Assembly (NCBI GenBank): GCA_020850995.1
Contig: JADZDP010000077.1
Coordinates: 35,007 to 99,006, forward strand
Length of the DNA stretch: 64,000 nt
Reading direction: 5' to 3'
Source of the DNA: Deltaproteobacteria bacterium
Lineage (GTDB): Bacteria; Myxococcota; UBA727; VGSZ01
Shown: positions 34,090 to 43,015 of the stretch, in pieces
Position numbering within the stretch: the stretch's first letter is position 1
Layout of the letters: every line of letters begins with the position of its first letter
The notes under the pieces: generated by a model
Told to the model about the DNA's origin: nothing
The model's input: the letters and a program-made list of their open reading frames with translations, nothing else
Databases searched by the model: none
Translations under genes and position numbers: made by a program

Positions 34090-34656
34090 ATGGGCACCGA
34101 GCGCGTCGTCAAGCTGCTGCGTGGTCACCGCGTCCGCATCGCGCGTGCGCTGGTGCGACAGTCACGTGCCCTCGCCCCGCGCTACGAGCAGCTCGACAGC
34201 ACGGCGCAAGAGCGCAGCTTCCTCACGCTGATTCTCGCCACCGAACGTTTGCTCGATCGCGGCGACGACGCTCCGCTGCTCGACGCAGCGGGCCACCTCG
34301 CCGAGATGCGCGCCGCCATGGGCTTCGGGGTCGACGACTTCGCGCTCGCCGCGCTTGGGTTCTTACCGGTGATGCGCCGCTTCATCATCGAGAATGCGCG
34401 CTCCACGGACGAGGGGCTCGATGACTACGAGGCATTCGAGTCCATCGCGCTGCCGCTCATCGGTCGGGCCGCCACCATCTTCCTCGAGGCCACCGAGGAT
34501 CCCACCATGCCGAACCAGCAGCGATCGACGCTGGCCACGCTAAAACGGCCGGCGCCAGTCTCGGGGATCGCGCGCCTGCGGATCGAACGCGTCACCGGCA
34601 CCGACGAAGAGGAAGCGGAGCTGCGCAACCACCCCTTGTTCTCGGCCGTCGGGTGA
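34090..34656 (+). CDS. Small all-helical protein, RsbR N-terminal-like
   Basis: 188 residues. GAGG upstream supports the ATG at 34090. Residues 1-140 are helical with the pattern HRVRIARALVRQSRALAPRY and a central acidic segment, reminiscent of the RsbRD N-terminal four-helix fold that senses signals or binds haem in stress regulators, but without a STAS domain. The last 45 residues are polar. It is followed, three bases after its stop, by the convergent sspB-like gene. The assignment is tentative. Confidence 0.55.
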   Translation: MGTERVVKLLRGHRVRIARALVRQSRALAPRYEQLDSTAQERSFLTLILATERLLDRGDDAPLLDAAGHLAEMRAAMGFGVDDFALAALGFLPVMRRFIIENARSTDEGLDDYEAFESIALPLIGRAATIFLEATEDPTMPNQQRSTLATLKRPAPVSGIARLRIERVTGTDEEEAELRNHPLFSAVG

Positions 34657-34659
34657 CGC

Positions 34660-35268
34660 TCACTCCGTCGAGCCTGGTTCGCGCTCCGTTTTGACCAGCC
34701 GGAGCCCGCCACGCGGCGTCGCCGCGCTAGCGCCGGCGCTTGTGTCGCTCACTTCGTCGCGCCGCACGCCGCGCTCCTCTTCCTGTCGAGCGCGCGCCGC
34801 GCGCAACAGGCGCTCCACCTGCAGCTCACGCACGCGCTCGAGGTGCTCGACGCTGGCGTCGGGCAACCGTTCGAGGATCTCGGGCGGAAGCGAGCGCGCC
34901 CAGGTGAGCCGCTCGTTGTCGGCGTGCGAGAACAGCGAGTACACGGCGCTCCACGGCACCTCGCAGAAGTAGGGCTGGCGATTGAAGCTGAGCGAGGCGC
35001 GCACGCCGCGCTCGTCGTACACGAAGTCCGCCAGGCCGAAGCGGTGCGAGAAGTCGAGGTTGAGCTGGGGCTCGGCCGCGAGCGTGCTCGGCACCGACAC
35101 GCCGGTGCGTCGAGCGTCGAGCGTGACCATCACCTTGCCCTGCTCGGTGAAGCGCGAGAACACCGCGTGCTTCTCTGACGCCGAGGGGTCGACGGGCACC
35201 GCGCGGGCGCGGAAGTCGACTCGCACGACCTTGGCGTCGCCGGCGTCGTCGTCGGGCGGGTCGCTCAT
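34660..35268 (-). CDS. SspB-like ClpXP adaptor protein
   Basis: 202 residues. The core (about 30-120) has the SspB beta fold signature: VMVTLDARRTGVSVPSTLA, PQLNLDFSHRFGLADF and RASLSFNRQPYFCEVPWSAVYSL, matching stringent starvation protein B-type proteins of delta-proteobacteria. SspB delivers ssrA-tagged proteins to ClpXP. The long charged tail ending GGLRLVKTERE resembles the flexible, ClpX-binding end of SspB (a basic hydrophobic LxLVK-type motif). The ATG at 35268 removes an upstream extension without coding character. No ribosome site is evident. Confidence 0.8.
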   Translation of the reverse strand: MSDPPDDDAGDAKVVRVDFRARAVPVDPSASEKHAVFSRFTEQGKVMVTLDARRTGVSVPSTLAAEPQLNLDFSHRFGLADFVYDERGVRASLSFNRQPYFCEVPWSAVYSLFSHADNERLTWARSLPPEILERLPDASVEHLERVRELQVERLLRAARARQEEERGVRRDEVSDTSAGASAATPRGGLRLVKTEREPGSTE

Positions 35269-35346
35269 AGGGGAAGAATGGCACCGCGGCGCTCCAGCGT
35301 CGAGCACGGGCTTGCCCGGTGTCGCCACTCGGCCTACCTGCACGCC

Positions 35347-35742
35347 ATGAGCATGCACCCACCGCGCACGCACGCGCGTATCGACCATGGTCTGTGCGGA
35401 ACACCACGATCGCTCGGCGAGGGCACAGCAGAGGTCGAGCTCTCGCTCACCGAGATCATGCGGGTCGACGACAGCGGGCTGACGCACGGCGGCTTCACCT
35501 TCGGCCTCGCCGATCACGCGGCCATGCTCGCGGTCAACGAACCCACGGTCGTGCTCGCCGAGGCTTCGATGCGCTTCCTCGCGCCTACCGTGGTCGGCGA
35601 CCTGCTGCTGGCGCGCGCCCGCGTCAGCGAGGCTGCCGGCAAGCGCAGGGCGGTGGTGGTGGAGGTGCGGCGCGGCGATGCGCTCGTCGCCGAGGGGAGC
35701 TTCGCCTGCGCCGTGCCCTCGCGCCACGTGCTGCAGCGTTGA
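35347..35742 (+). CDS. Hotdog-fold thioesterase (PaaI-like)
   Basis: 131 residues, one hotdog domain with the central helix motif THGGFTFGLADHAAMLAVN and the strand MRFLAPTVVGDLLLARARV. Such enzymes hydrolyse acyl-CoA thioesters. The ATG at 35347 is preferred; a second ATG is two codons later. The 3' end of the gene overlaps the outer part of repeat copy C. Divergent from the SspB-like gene, about 78 bases apart. Confidence 0.85.
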   Translation: MSMHPPRTHARIDHGLCGTPRSLGEGTAEVELSLTEIMRVDDSGLTHGGFTFGLADHAAMLAVNEPTVVLAEASMRFLAPTVVGDLLLARARVSEAAGKRRAVVVEVRRGDALVAEGSFACAVPSRHVLQR

Positions 35743-35866
35743 CCTGGCCAGCGGCCGTTTGTCGCGTGCTCGGCACGTGCCGACGGGCACGCGCCAGCGC
35801 TGCTCCTTGCCCTCGTGGCAAGCCCCTTCGCGATCCTCCGGTCAAAGAATGCTGGAACCGCTGCTG
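35731..35866 (+). repeat. Structured intergenic element, copy C
   Basis: The core 35761-35845 is 73/85 identical to copy B without gaps. The central hairpin is CGTGCC-GACG-GGCACG (35776-35791). The outer arms are weak compared with the other copies: CTGCAGCG at 35731 has only a rough partner near 35855-35866. The left end overlaps the thioesterase stop (35740-35742). It abuts copy E in opposite orientation, so the pair fills nearly all the gap between two convergent genes. Confidence 0.8.
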
Positions 35867-36025
35867 CAGCGGAGACCAGTTGCATTGATCAAGCCCGGCG
35901 CAGGGACTTGCCAGGAGCCCAAGGAGCACCGCAGCCGCGTACCTCGTGGTACGCGGCGAGGACACGACGCAGCAATCGTGGCAAGGACCAAGCCCGGCGA
36001 CCATCAATGCACCCGGTCTCCGCTG
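35867..36025 (-). repeat. Structured intergenic element, copy E (opposite orientation)
   Basis: Outer arms 35867-35889 and 36003-36025 match at 21 of 23 (CAGCGGAGACC...). Inner pair CTTGCCA/TGGCAAG at 35907-35913 and 35979-35985. The central hairpin has a 9-bp stem (CCGCGTACC on the minus strand) and loop ACGA. On the minus strand its left half aligns closely with copy D (GGTCCT-GCCACGAT, CTGCGTCG). Direct repeats of AAGCCCGGCG lie just inside each arm. The right arm ends one base before the stop codon of the ABC exporter gene. Confidence 0.85.
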
Positions 36026-37822
36026 TTAGGCCGCGACCAGCTGGTGCTCGACCAAGGTGCGGTAGATCCCCGGCCGCGCCACCAGCGCGTCGTGCGAGCC
36101 CACGTCGACGATGCGCCCGGCGTCGAGCACCACGATGCGATCGGCGTCCTTCACGGTGGACAGGCGGTGCGCGATCACCAGCGTGGTGCGGCCACGCATC
36201 AAGGTCTGCAGCGCCTCATGCACCAGCGCCTCGCTCTCGCCGTCGAGCGACGAGGTGGCCTCGTCGAGGATGAGGATGCGCGGGTCGGCCAAGAGCGCGC
36301 GCGCGATGGCCACGCGCTGACGTTGACCACCCGAGAGCTTGACGCCGCGCTCGCCGATGCGCGTGGCGTACGCCTCGGGGAAAGCGCTGACGAACTCGTG
36401 GGCGTGCGCGAGGCGCGCGGCGCGCTCGATCTCCTCGGCCGACGCCGCGGGGCGCGCGTACGCGATGTTGTCCGCAATCGTGCCCGAGAACAGCACCGGC
36501 TCCTGCGCCACGATGGCGAGACGGCCGCGCAGCTCGGCGAGCCGCGCGTGCCGCACGTCGACCCCATCCACCAGCACGCGACCCTCGTCGACGTCGAAGA
36601 AGCGATAGAGCAGCGAGGCCAGCGTCGACTTGCCGGCGCCCGAGCGGCCCACGATGGCCAGTGTCTCGCCCGCCCCGATCTCGAGGCTCACATCGTCGAG
36701 CACCCTGGCGTCGCGGCGCGCGGGGTAGGCGAACGAGACGCGCTCGAACTGCACCGTTCCGCGCGCGGGTGGCATGGGCGCCGGTTCGTCGGGGTCGCGC
36801 ACCTCGGGGACGCGGTCGAGGATCTCGAACAGGCGCGCGGTGGCGCCCGCCGCCGATTGCAGGGACCCCCACAAGCTCGCGAGCCCGCCGAGCGAGAAGC
36901 CCACCATGGAGCTGTACATCAGGAACGCGGTGAGATCGCCCGCCGTCATGGTGCCAGCGATGATGGCGCGACCGCCGAGCCACAAGAGCGTCGCCAACGA
37001 CAGCGACCCGGCCAAGGTCATGGTGGCGATGAACAAGCCGCGCCACGAGGCCAGGTGCACCGCGGCACGAAAGAAGTCGTCGACGCGGGCGCCGTAGTCG
37101 CTCACCTCGCGTGGCTCGCGGCGAAAGGCCTGCACGGTGGCGATGGCCGACACCGCCTCTTGCGCTTGCGCCGAAGACTCGGCGAGCTTGTCTTGCACCG
37201 CTCGGCTCATCGTGCGGATGCGACGGCCGAAGATGAAGGCCAGCGCGATGAGGGGCGGCACGATGGCGAGAGTGGCGAAGGTCAGGCGCCAGCTCTCGAA
37301 GAACAAGAGCACCAGGCCGCCGATCAGCGTGACGAGCTCGCGCATGGCGGTGGACAGCTCGCCGCTGACGATGCCCTGCACCGTGGCCACGTCGGCCGCC
37401 AAGCGCCCGGTCAGCTCGCCAGAGGGCCGCTCGTGAAAGAACGACAGCGGCTGCTCGAGCAGGCGTCGATAGACGCGCGCGCGCAGGTCGGCCACCACGC
37501 GCTCACCGAGCCAGCTCATCAGATAGTGCCGCAACCAGGTGGCGCCGGCGCTGACCAAGAAGACGACGGCGATGCCCAGGGCCAGCAGGTCCAACGTCGT
37601 CACTGGCAAGGAGGCGATGCTGGCGTCGATGGCGCGCCGCGCCGCCTGTGGGTACACCAGCGAGAGACCGCTGCCGAGCAGCAGGACCACGGTGGCGGCG
37701 GCGAGGCGCGCGCGGTAGGGCCACACGAGCGGCAACAGGCGCCGCAAGACGGTGACACGCTTGAGCTGCTCGCGCGGCGTCCCGCCAAGATCCTCATCGC
37801 GCCGGTAGCGCCTGCTCGCCAT
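36026..37822 (-). CDS. MsbA-like ABC exporter (fused membrane and ATPase domains)
   Basis: 598 residues. Six membrane helices in about 30-330, then an ATPase domain with GRSGAGKST, LSGGQRQRVAIARAL, ILILDEATSSLD and the switch His in VIAHRLSTV. The half-transporter works as a dimer; relatives include MsbA (lipid A flippase), lipid and drug exporters. The ATG at 37822 gives MASRRYRRDED with basic residues before helix 1; the longer frame adds a non-coding-like segment. Substrate cannot be read from sequence. Repeat copy E follows its stop immediately. Confidence 0.9.
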   Translation of the reverse strand: MASRRYRRDEDLGGTPREQLKRVTVLRRLLPLVWPYRARLAAATVVLLLGSGLSLVYPQAARRAIDASIASLPVTTLDLLALGIAVVFLVSAGATWLRHYLMSWLGERVVADLRARVYRRLLEQPLSFFHERPSGELTGRLAADVATVQGIVSGELSTAMRELVTLIGGLVLLFFESWRLTFATLAIVPPLIALAFIFGRRIRTMSRAVQDKLAESSAQAQEAVSAIATVQAFRREPREVSDYGARVDDFFRAAVHLASWRGLFIATMTLAGSLSLATLLWLGGRAIIAGTMTAGDLTAFLMYSSMVGFSLGGLASLWGSLQSAAGATARLFEILDRVPEVRDPDEPAPMPPARGTVQFERVSFAYPARRDARVLDDVSLEIGAGETLAIVGRSGAGKSTLASLLYRFFDVDEGRVLVDGVDVRHARLAELRGRLAIVAQEPVLFSGTIADNIAYARPAASAEEIERAARLAHAHEFVSAFPEAYATRIGERGVKLSGGQRQRVAIARALLADPRILILDEATSSLDGESEALVHEALQTLMRGRTTLVIAHRLSTVKDADRIVVLDAGRIVDVGSHDALVARPGIYRTLVEHQLVAA

Positions 37823-37944
37823 GCGCCGTTGTAACAGTCCCGCGGCAGATGGCAGCAGGTGTTCCGCATCCCCTTTGCGGCTGCGCCGGTACGCCTCCTC
37901 GCCCGATCGCGCGCGCGGCCGATCGGTGTTGCTACCCTTCATCC

Positions 37945-38676
37945 ATGGCACGCTCCCACAGAGCTCGACGCACGGGTGTTTGGCACCTGGGCACCGTCGT
38001 GGGCAACTCCTGGTTGCTCGTCGACGACGACGGCGTGCGCGTGCTGGTCGACAGCGGCCACCGCGCCGAACGCGCGCTCGTGGTCGCGGGCTTGGCGCGC
38101 TTCGGCATCGTGCGCAGCGGCGACCTCGACGTGGTGCTGCTCACGCATCGCCACTGCGATCACGCTGGCAACGCCGCCTGGCTGCGCGAGCGCTTCGACT
38201 GCGCGGTCGCGTGCCACGCGGCGGACCGCGGCGCCCTCGAGGGTGCGGTCCGCGCCGCGCGCCTCGCCGGCCGCGGCGCGCCCCCCGTCTACGAGGCGCT
38301 CTGCCGGGTCGAGGACTCGTTCCCGGCCCGTGCCGTCGTCGATCACACCTTCGTCGAGGGCGAGGGCCAGCACGGCTTCGAGGTCGTTCACGTGGGCGGC
38401 CACACCGAGGGGTCGGTGCTGCTCTATCACCAGCCGAGCGCAACCCTGTTCACGGGCGACGCGCTGGTCACGGGGCCACCGGTGCAGCGCATGGTGGTGA
38501 GGCCACGCCTCGCGTACCGGTCGTTCTCCGACGACGCCGACGCCTGCCGCGCCAACACCGTGCGCTACCTGCGTAGCCGGCCACGCATCGCGCGCGTCTG
38601 CGGCGGCCACGGCCCCATGATCACGAATGACGTCGAACGGTGGCTCGAGCGCATCGTTGGCGCGCGCGCCGGGTGA
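37945..38676 (+). CDS. Metallo-beta-lactamase-fold hydrolase
   Basis: 243 residues. Metal-binding motifs THRHCDHAG (HxHxDH), GGHTEGS, a GDAL loop and a terminal GGHGP are all present, as in glyoxalase II/quorum-quenching-type MBL hydrolases with a dinuclear zinc site. The substrate is not known; a small ester or thioester is typical. Start at 37945 is the first ATG consistent with the fold; upstream frame overlaps the divergent ABC exporter leader. No signal peptide. Confidence 0.88.
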   Translation: MARSHRARRTGVWHLGTVVGNSWLLVDDDGVRVLVDSGHRAERALVVAGLARFGIVRSGDLDVVLLTHRHCDHAGNAAWLRERFDCAVACHAADRGALEGAVRAARLAGRGAPPVYEALCRVEDSFPARAVVDHTFVEGEGQHGFEVVHVGGHTEGSVLLYHQPSATLFTGDALVTGPPVQRMVVRPRLAYRSFSDDADACRANTVRYLRSRPRIARVCGGHGPMITNDVERWLERIVGARAG

Positions 38677-38713
38677 GCGCTCGCGCGTAGTCGAGCACCG
38701 GCCGTCGCGTCGC

Positions 38714-39613
38714 TCAGCGCCCCACCGGCGCCATGCTCGACGCGGAGCGCACGCCCGGCATGGAGCGCAGTTGCTCGATCGCGAACCCCTCCGTCGACGG
38801 CAAGCGCAGCTTGAGCTCCGCCACGCCGCGCTCGACCTCGTGCTTGACCAGATCGGCGTCGACCTCGCGCGCAATGGCGTCGAGCCACAGCGAGCCCACC
38901 GACGGCTCGATGGCCAAACGCAGGCAGCCCGGCGGTATCGCGCCCGCCGTGGGCGCGCACGCGCCGGTGTCGATGTCTGCGCGCGCTGGCTCCACGCCGA
39001 TCAGCCCGACCTCGAGCACCTCGGCGGGCCGCGCTTCGAAGTACAGCTCGATGGGGCCGCGCCGCGCGAACGCTGGGATGCTGACGAACACGTCGCTGCC
39101 CTGGATGGTGTACTCGGCCGCGAGCCCGCCCACGCGGGCGCCGTCGAGCGCGCGCGGGTCGGCGACCGGCACGCGCACGATGTCGCGTGGGCGCGCCGGC
39201 CGTCGCTGCGATCGCTGCGCACGCGGCCTGTCGACGTCGATGGCGACGGAGAGCTGGAAGACGCTGCGCGCGTCGAGCGCCGCCGGTGCCAGCTCGAGCA
39301 CCAGCTCGCTGCCCGCGGGCGGACGGGCCCACAGCTTGCCGCGCCGATCGGCGCGGCGCAGGCGCTGACCCTCGGCGTTGCGCAACACTGCCTGGGGCGC
39401 GGGGCCGTGAATGCGCTCCAACGAGATGAGCACGGTGCCCTTCTCCGCCACGGTCAGGCGATAGCGCAGGCGCTCGCTGCCGCTGACGGCGCCCACCTGC
39501 ACCGTGCCGGCGGCGCGCACCTCGATGGGTGTGGGCGGCGGCGGCTTCGCCATGGGCGATGCCGCCGTCGCCGCGAGCAGGAGCAGGTGGTGCGGCCCCA
39601 CGGGCACGACCAT
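38714..39613 (-). CDS. Secreted protein of unknown function
   Basis: 299 residues. The ATG at 39613 has GAGGGGCGGG upstream and gives a short hydrophobic N-terminus followed by a Pro-rich linker (KPPPPTP). The rest is beta-rich with a Cys pair (GACAPTAGAIPPGC) near residue 240. No domain recognised. It is convergent with the MBL gene. The 217 bases upstream (39614-39830), shared with the divergent redoxin, show no clear promoter, repeat or ORF to me. Confidence 0.65.
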   Translation of the reverse strand: MVVPVGPHHLLLLAATAASPMAKPPPPTPIEVRAAGTVQVGAVSGSERLRYRLTVAEKGTVLISLERIHGPAPQAVLRNAEGQRLRRADRRGKLWARPPAGSELVLELAPAALDARSVFQLSVAIDVDRPRAQRSQRRPARPRDIVRVPVADPRALDGARVGGLAAEYTIQGSDVFVSIPAFARRGPIELYFEARPAEVLEVGLIGVEPARADIDTGACAPTAGAIPPGCLRLAIEPSVGSLWLDAIAREVDADLVKHEVERGVAELKLRLPSTEGFAIEQLRSMPGVRSASSMAPVGR

Positions 39614-39830
39614 AGCCCGCCCCTCGTCGAGCCCCGATCGCCTCACCAGACCTTTACCTTGCTGCCACGTCCCCACGCGCTCGCAGCGGATCCCGCGGGG
39701 CGCCGCCGCCCCCGAACAGCGACGCGCACGCAAGCCGCGCACCTCCGCCTACACCGGTGCAAGGGCCGGCCCGACGACGCGCAGCGGCGAAGCGGGCGAC
39801 CGGCGCTCGTGCGATCGCTATGGTGCGCAC

Positions 39831-40367
39831 ATGAGCAGGGGCATGCTCGCCACGCGTTGGTCCGCGCTGCGCTCGCGTCGCGCGGTCCGTTGGGCCATCG
39901 ATGTGGCGCTGGTGGCGCTGCTGCTCGTGGGCGTACAGGCGTGGCAAACGCGCGCGCACCTGCGCGGCGACGCGCCCGCGCTCTCCCTGCGCAGCCTCGA
40001 CGGGAGCCCGGTGACGCTCACCGCGCTGGCCGGCAAGCCCACCATGATCGCGTTCTTCGCGCCCTGGTGCGGCGTGTGCAAAGCCAACGAGGGCGCGGTG
40101 GTGCAGGTGGCAGGCTGGGCCGGGGCGCGCGCCAACGTGGTGTCGGTGGCGTCCGACTACCGTGACGTCGACGAGATCCGTGCCTACGCCAGCGAGCACG
40201 AGCTGCCCGCACCGGTGCTGCTCGGCGGCACCGCGACCGCGCGCGCGTGGCGCGTGCAGGCCTTCCCCACCTACTACTTCCTCGACGAGGAGGGCCGGGT
40301 CACCGGTTCCTCGGTGGGATACACCACCGCGGCGGGCATGGCCGCGCGCCTGTTCGCGTTGCCCTGA
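39831..40367 (+). CDS. Membrane-anchored thioredoxin-like disulfide protein (TlpA/ScsD-like)
   Basis: 178 residues. One N-terminal membrane segment (about 21-38) anchors a periplasmic thioredoxin domain with the active site APWCGVCKANEG and the cis-Pro region AFPTYYFLDEEG. Such proteins reduce or exchange disulfides outside the cytoplasm. No DsbD-type partner gene is adjacent. It is followed after 26 bases by an SDR gene in the same direction. Confidence 0.88.
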   Translation: MSRGMLATRWSALRSRRAVRWAIDVALVALLLVGVQAWQTRAHLRGDAPALSLRSLDGSPVTLTALAGKPTMIAFFAPWCGVCKANEGAVVQVAGWAGARANVVSVASDYRDVDEIRAYASEHELPAPVLLGGTATARAWRVQAFPTYYFLDEEGRVTGSSVGYTTAAGMAARLFALP

Positions 40368-40393
40368 ACCTTCGAGCGCTCTATGGGCGCCTC

Positions 40394-41152
40394 ATGAGCG
40401 CCAACAAGTTCTCCCTCTCCGGCAAGGTGGCCATCGTGACCGGTGCGAGCCGCGGCATCGGCCGCGCCATCGCCAACGACTTCGCGGCGGCGGGCGCACG
40501 CGTGGTGCTCGCGAGCAGGAAGCAAGAGGGCGTCGACGAGGCGGCCGCTGCCATTCGCGCCGCCGGCGGCGAGGCGCTGGCCGTGGCCTGTCACGTGGGC
40601 AAGCCCGATCAGCGCAAGGCGCTGGTGGAGCGCACGCTCAGTACCTGGGGACGCGTCGACGTGCTCGTCAACAACGCCGCCACCAACCTCGCGTTCGCTC
40701 CGGCGCTGCAGATCGAGGAGAGCGTGTTCGACAAGATCATGGAGATCAACACCAAGGGACCCTTCGAGTTGGCCAAGGCCTGCTACGAGCCCCTGCTGCA
40801 GGCCAAGGGCGCAGTGATCAACATCGCCAGCGTCGAGGGCGTACGCCCTGCCCGCATGATGAGCGCCTACGCGGCCTCCAAGGCGGCGCTCATCTCGCTC
40901 ACGAAGTCGCTGGCGCAAGAGTGGGGGCCCGAGATCCGCGTCAACGTCATCTGCCCGGGCCTCACGCGCACCAAATTCGCCGAGCCCTTGTGGACCAACG
41001 ACGACATCGTGGGCGCCGTGGTGAGCCACGTGCCGCTGCAACGCATCGCCGAGCCCGAGGAGATCTCGGGGCTCGCCGTGTTCCTGGCCAGCGCGGCGGG
41101 CAGCTACTGCACCGGCACCGCGTTCAACGTCGACGGCGGCTACCTCATCTGA
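40394..41152 (+). CDS. Short-chain dehydrogenase/reductase
   Basis: 252 residues, classical SDR. The cofactor loop TGASRGIG (residues 17-24), NNAA, catalytic Ser in INIASVEG and YxxxK in YAASKAAL, and the closing PEEISGLAVFLASAAGSYCTG segment are intact. It looks like a FabG-type or DHRS4-like NADP-dependent oxidoreductase; the substrate is unknown. The internal ATG at 40394 matches the SDR start; the longer frame is inside the redoxin gene. Confidence 0.93.
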   Translation: MSANKFSLSGKVAIVTGASRGIGRAIANDFAAAGARVVLASRKQEGVDEAAAAIRAAGGEALAVACHVGKPDQRKALVERTLSTWGRVDVLVNNAATNLAFAPALQIEESVFDKIMEINTKGPFELAKACYEPLLQAKGAVINIASVEGVRPARMMSAYAASKAALISLTKSLAQEWGPEIRVNVICPGLTRTKFAEPLWTNDDIVGAVVSHVPLQRIAEPEEISGLAVFLASAAGSYCTGTAFNVDGGYLI

Positions 41153-41246
41153 CCGGTCGGCGTGGGTCGCATCGGGCGAACGTCGGATGCCGACGCGGCG
41201 TCGCGCGCCAACAATCCCCGCGGACCATCGGTGGGGCGGGTGCAGC

Positions 41247-42137
41247 ATGAGCGACGACCAAAGCGACGGGGGCGGCGTGCGGCGCATCGTGCGCACGCAG
41301 AGCCCCATCACCGTGCGCTCGCACGAGTTCTTCCTGCTCGCCACCGGACCCATCCGGCGCGCGTTCTTCGAGCGCGCTGGTGCCGCCGCCAGCGTCGACA
41401 ACGGCACCGTGGCGCTCAACCCCACCGGCCCCATCTGGTTCCTCACCGGCGTCATCACGCTCATCGCCGCCGTCGCCATCACGGCCCTCGTCGTCGTCAA
41501 CCGAGCACGCGCCGACACCATCGCGCACCTCCAGGTCGAGGTCGATCGCGCGGCCTCTACCAACATGGACCACGCCTCACGCATCGGCGCGCTCGAGCAA
41601 GAGAAGGCCTCGGCCGCGGCCGCCGAGATCAAGAAGGCCACCGACGCCGCCGCGCGCGTGGCCCAATGGCACGCGGCCGTCGCGCCCGCGCTGCAAGCAG
41701 AGCTGGCCCGCGCCGACGCCAAGCTGGTCGACGACGACGCCACGCTCGAGATCCAGCTCGACGACGAGCTGCTCTTCGACGGCACGCGCACCGAGCTCAA
41801 GGCGCGCGGTGAGGAGGTGCTGACCCGGCTCGGCGCCGTGCTGGCCACGCTCGACGTCGTGGTCGACGTGGTGGGCCACACCGATGACCGCACGGCGCGC
41901 GAGCGCAAGGGCGATGATGGCGACCCGCCGCGCTATGCGCCGAGCGAGAGCTTGTGGGGGTTATCGGCCGCCCGCGCCACCCTGGCGGCGCGCGTGCTCG
42001 AAGAGCAAGGGGCCGTGCCCGCCGGTCGCATCACCGTGATCGCGCGTGGCAAAGAGGACCCGCTCACCTCGAACGGCGGGCCGCAGCGCCGCGCCAAGAA
42101 CCGGCGGCTCGAGCTGACGCTACGACCCTTGCCCTGA
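41247..42137 (+). CDS. OmpA/MotB-like peptidoglycan-binding protein, single membrane anchor
   Basis: 296 residues. A membrane segment at about 63-87, a charged coiled coil (about 90-140) and a C-terminal OmpA-like domain (about 165-296) with VVDVVGHTDDR and RRAKNRRLELTL, which bind the peptide of peptidoglycan. No MotA-type partner is adjacent. It resembles envelope anchors rather than flagellar MotB, because the Asp of the MotB membrane helix is absent. It ends 18 bases inside the convergent tesB gene. Confidence 0.85.
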   Translation: MSDDQSDGGGVRRIVRTQSPITVRSHEFFLLATGPIRRAFFERAGAAASVDNGTVALNPTGPIWFLTGVITLIAAVAITALVVVNRARADTIAHLQVEVDRAASTNMDHASRIGALEQEKASAAAAEIKKATDAAARVAQWHAAVAPALQAELARADAKLVDDDATLEIQLDDELLFDGTRTELKARGEEVLTRLGAVLATLDVVVDVVGHTDDRTARERKGDDGDPPRYAPSESLWGLSAARATLAARVLEEQGAVPAGRITVIARGKEDPLTSNGGPQRRAKNRRLELTLRPLP

Positions 42138-43007
42138 TCCGCTGCGCCGCCGCACCAGCCCCTCTTGCGCGGTCGACGCCACCAGCGCGCCGTCCTGCGC
42201 GAACACGCTGCCGAGCACCAGGCCGCGCGAGCCCGAGGCCGAGGGGCTGTGCATCACGTGCAACAGGCCCTCATCGAGGCGGAAGGGGCGGTGGAACCAC
42301 ATGATGTGGTCGATGCTCGCCACCTGCATGGTGGGATCGACCCAGGTGACGCCGTGCGGGCGCATGGCCGTGGTCATGAAGCTGAAGTCCGAGCAGTAGG
42401 CGAGCAAGAAGCGGTGGAGCGCGGGGTTGTCGGGCAAGGCGCCGGCGGCGCGCAGCCAGATGGCGTGATCGGGCGACTTCTTCTCGGGCGCGAAGGCGTC
42501 GACAGGATCGACGGGGATGACGTCGATGGGCCGCTCCGCGAGCGCTCGGCTGCGGAAGTGCGGCGGGATCTTGTTGGCGTGACGCCGCCACAGCTCGAGC
42601 TCGGTGACCAAGCCGTCGGGACCGCGCACACCCTGCGGCATGGCATCGGCGTGCTCGAAGCCCGGCTCGTCGCTCTGAAACGACGCTTGCAGGTTGAAGA
42701 TGGGGCGGCCGCCTTGCACGCCCACCACGCGCCGCGTGGCGAAGCTCTTGCCGTCGCGGATGCGATCGACCTCGTAGACCACCGGCCGCGCGGCGTCGCC
42801 CGGGCGCAGGAAGTACGAGTGGAGCGAGTGCACGTGGCGATCCGCTGGCACGGTTTGCGTCGCCGCCGACAGCGCTTGCCCGATCACCTGCCCGCCGAAC
42901 ACCTGCCCCCAGCCGAGGTCTTGGCTCTGGCCGCGAAACAGATCCGCTTCGATGCGCTCGAGCGTCAACAGATCGATGAGCTCCTCGAGGACGGTCTTCG
43001 GTGCCAT
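42120..43007 (-). CDS. tesB: Acyl-CoA thioesterase II (TesB)
   Basis: 295 residues with a double hotdog fold. The first half has FRGQSQDLGWGQVFGGQVIGQA and LHSYFLRPGD; the second has WVDPTMQVASIDHIMWFH and the Asp/Gln/Thr-type active site region. TesB hydrolyses medium and long acyl-CoAs. It follows pxpA by 8 bases on the same strand, so it may be read from the oxoprolinase operon. Confidence 0.93.
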   Translation of the reverse strand: MAPKTVLEELIDLLTLERIEADLFRGQSQDLGWGQVFGGQVIGQALSAATQTVPADRHVHSLHSYFLRPGDAARPVVYEVDRIRDGKSFATRRVVGVQGGRPIFNLQASFQSDEPGFEHADAMPQGVRGPDGLVTELELWRRHANKIPPHFRSRALAERPIDVIPVDPVDAFAPEKKSPDHAIWLRAAGALPDNPALHRFLLAYCSDFSFMTTAMRPHGVTWVDPTMQVASIDHIMWFHRPFRLDEGLLHVMHSPSASGSRGLVLGSVFAQDGALVASTAQEGLVRRRSGSGQGS

Positions 43008-43015
43008 GGGCTCTC

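Noticed and set aside
41153..41246. Repeats of GTCGG/CCGAC between the SDR and OmpA-like genes
   Set aside because: Short and explainable by base composition; no long paired arms.
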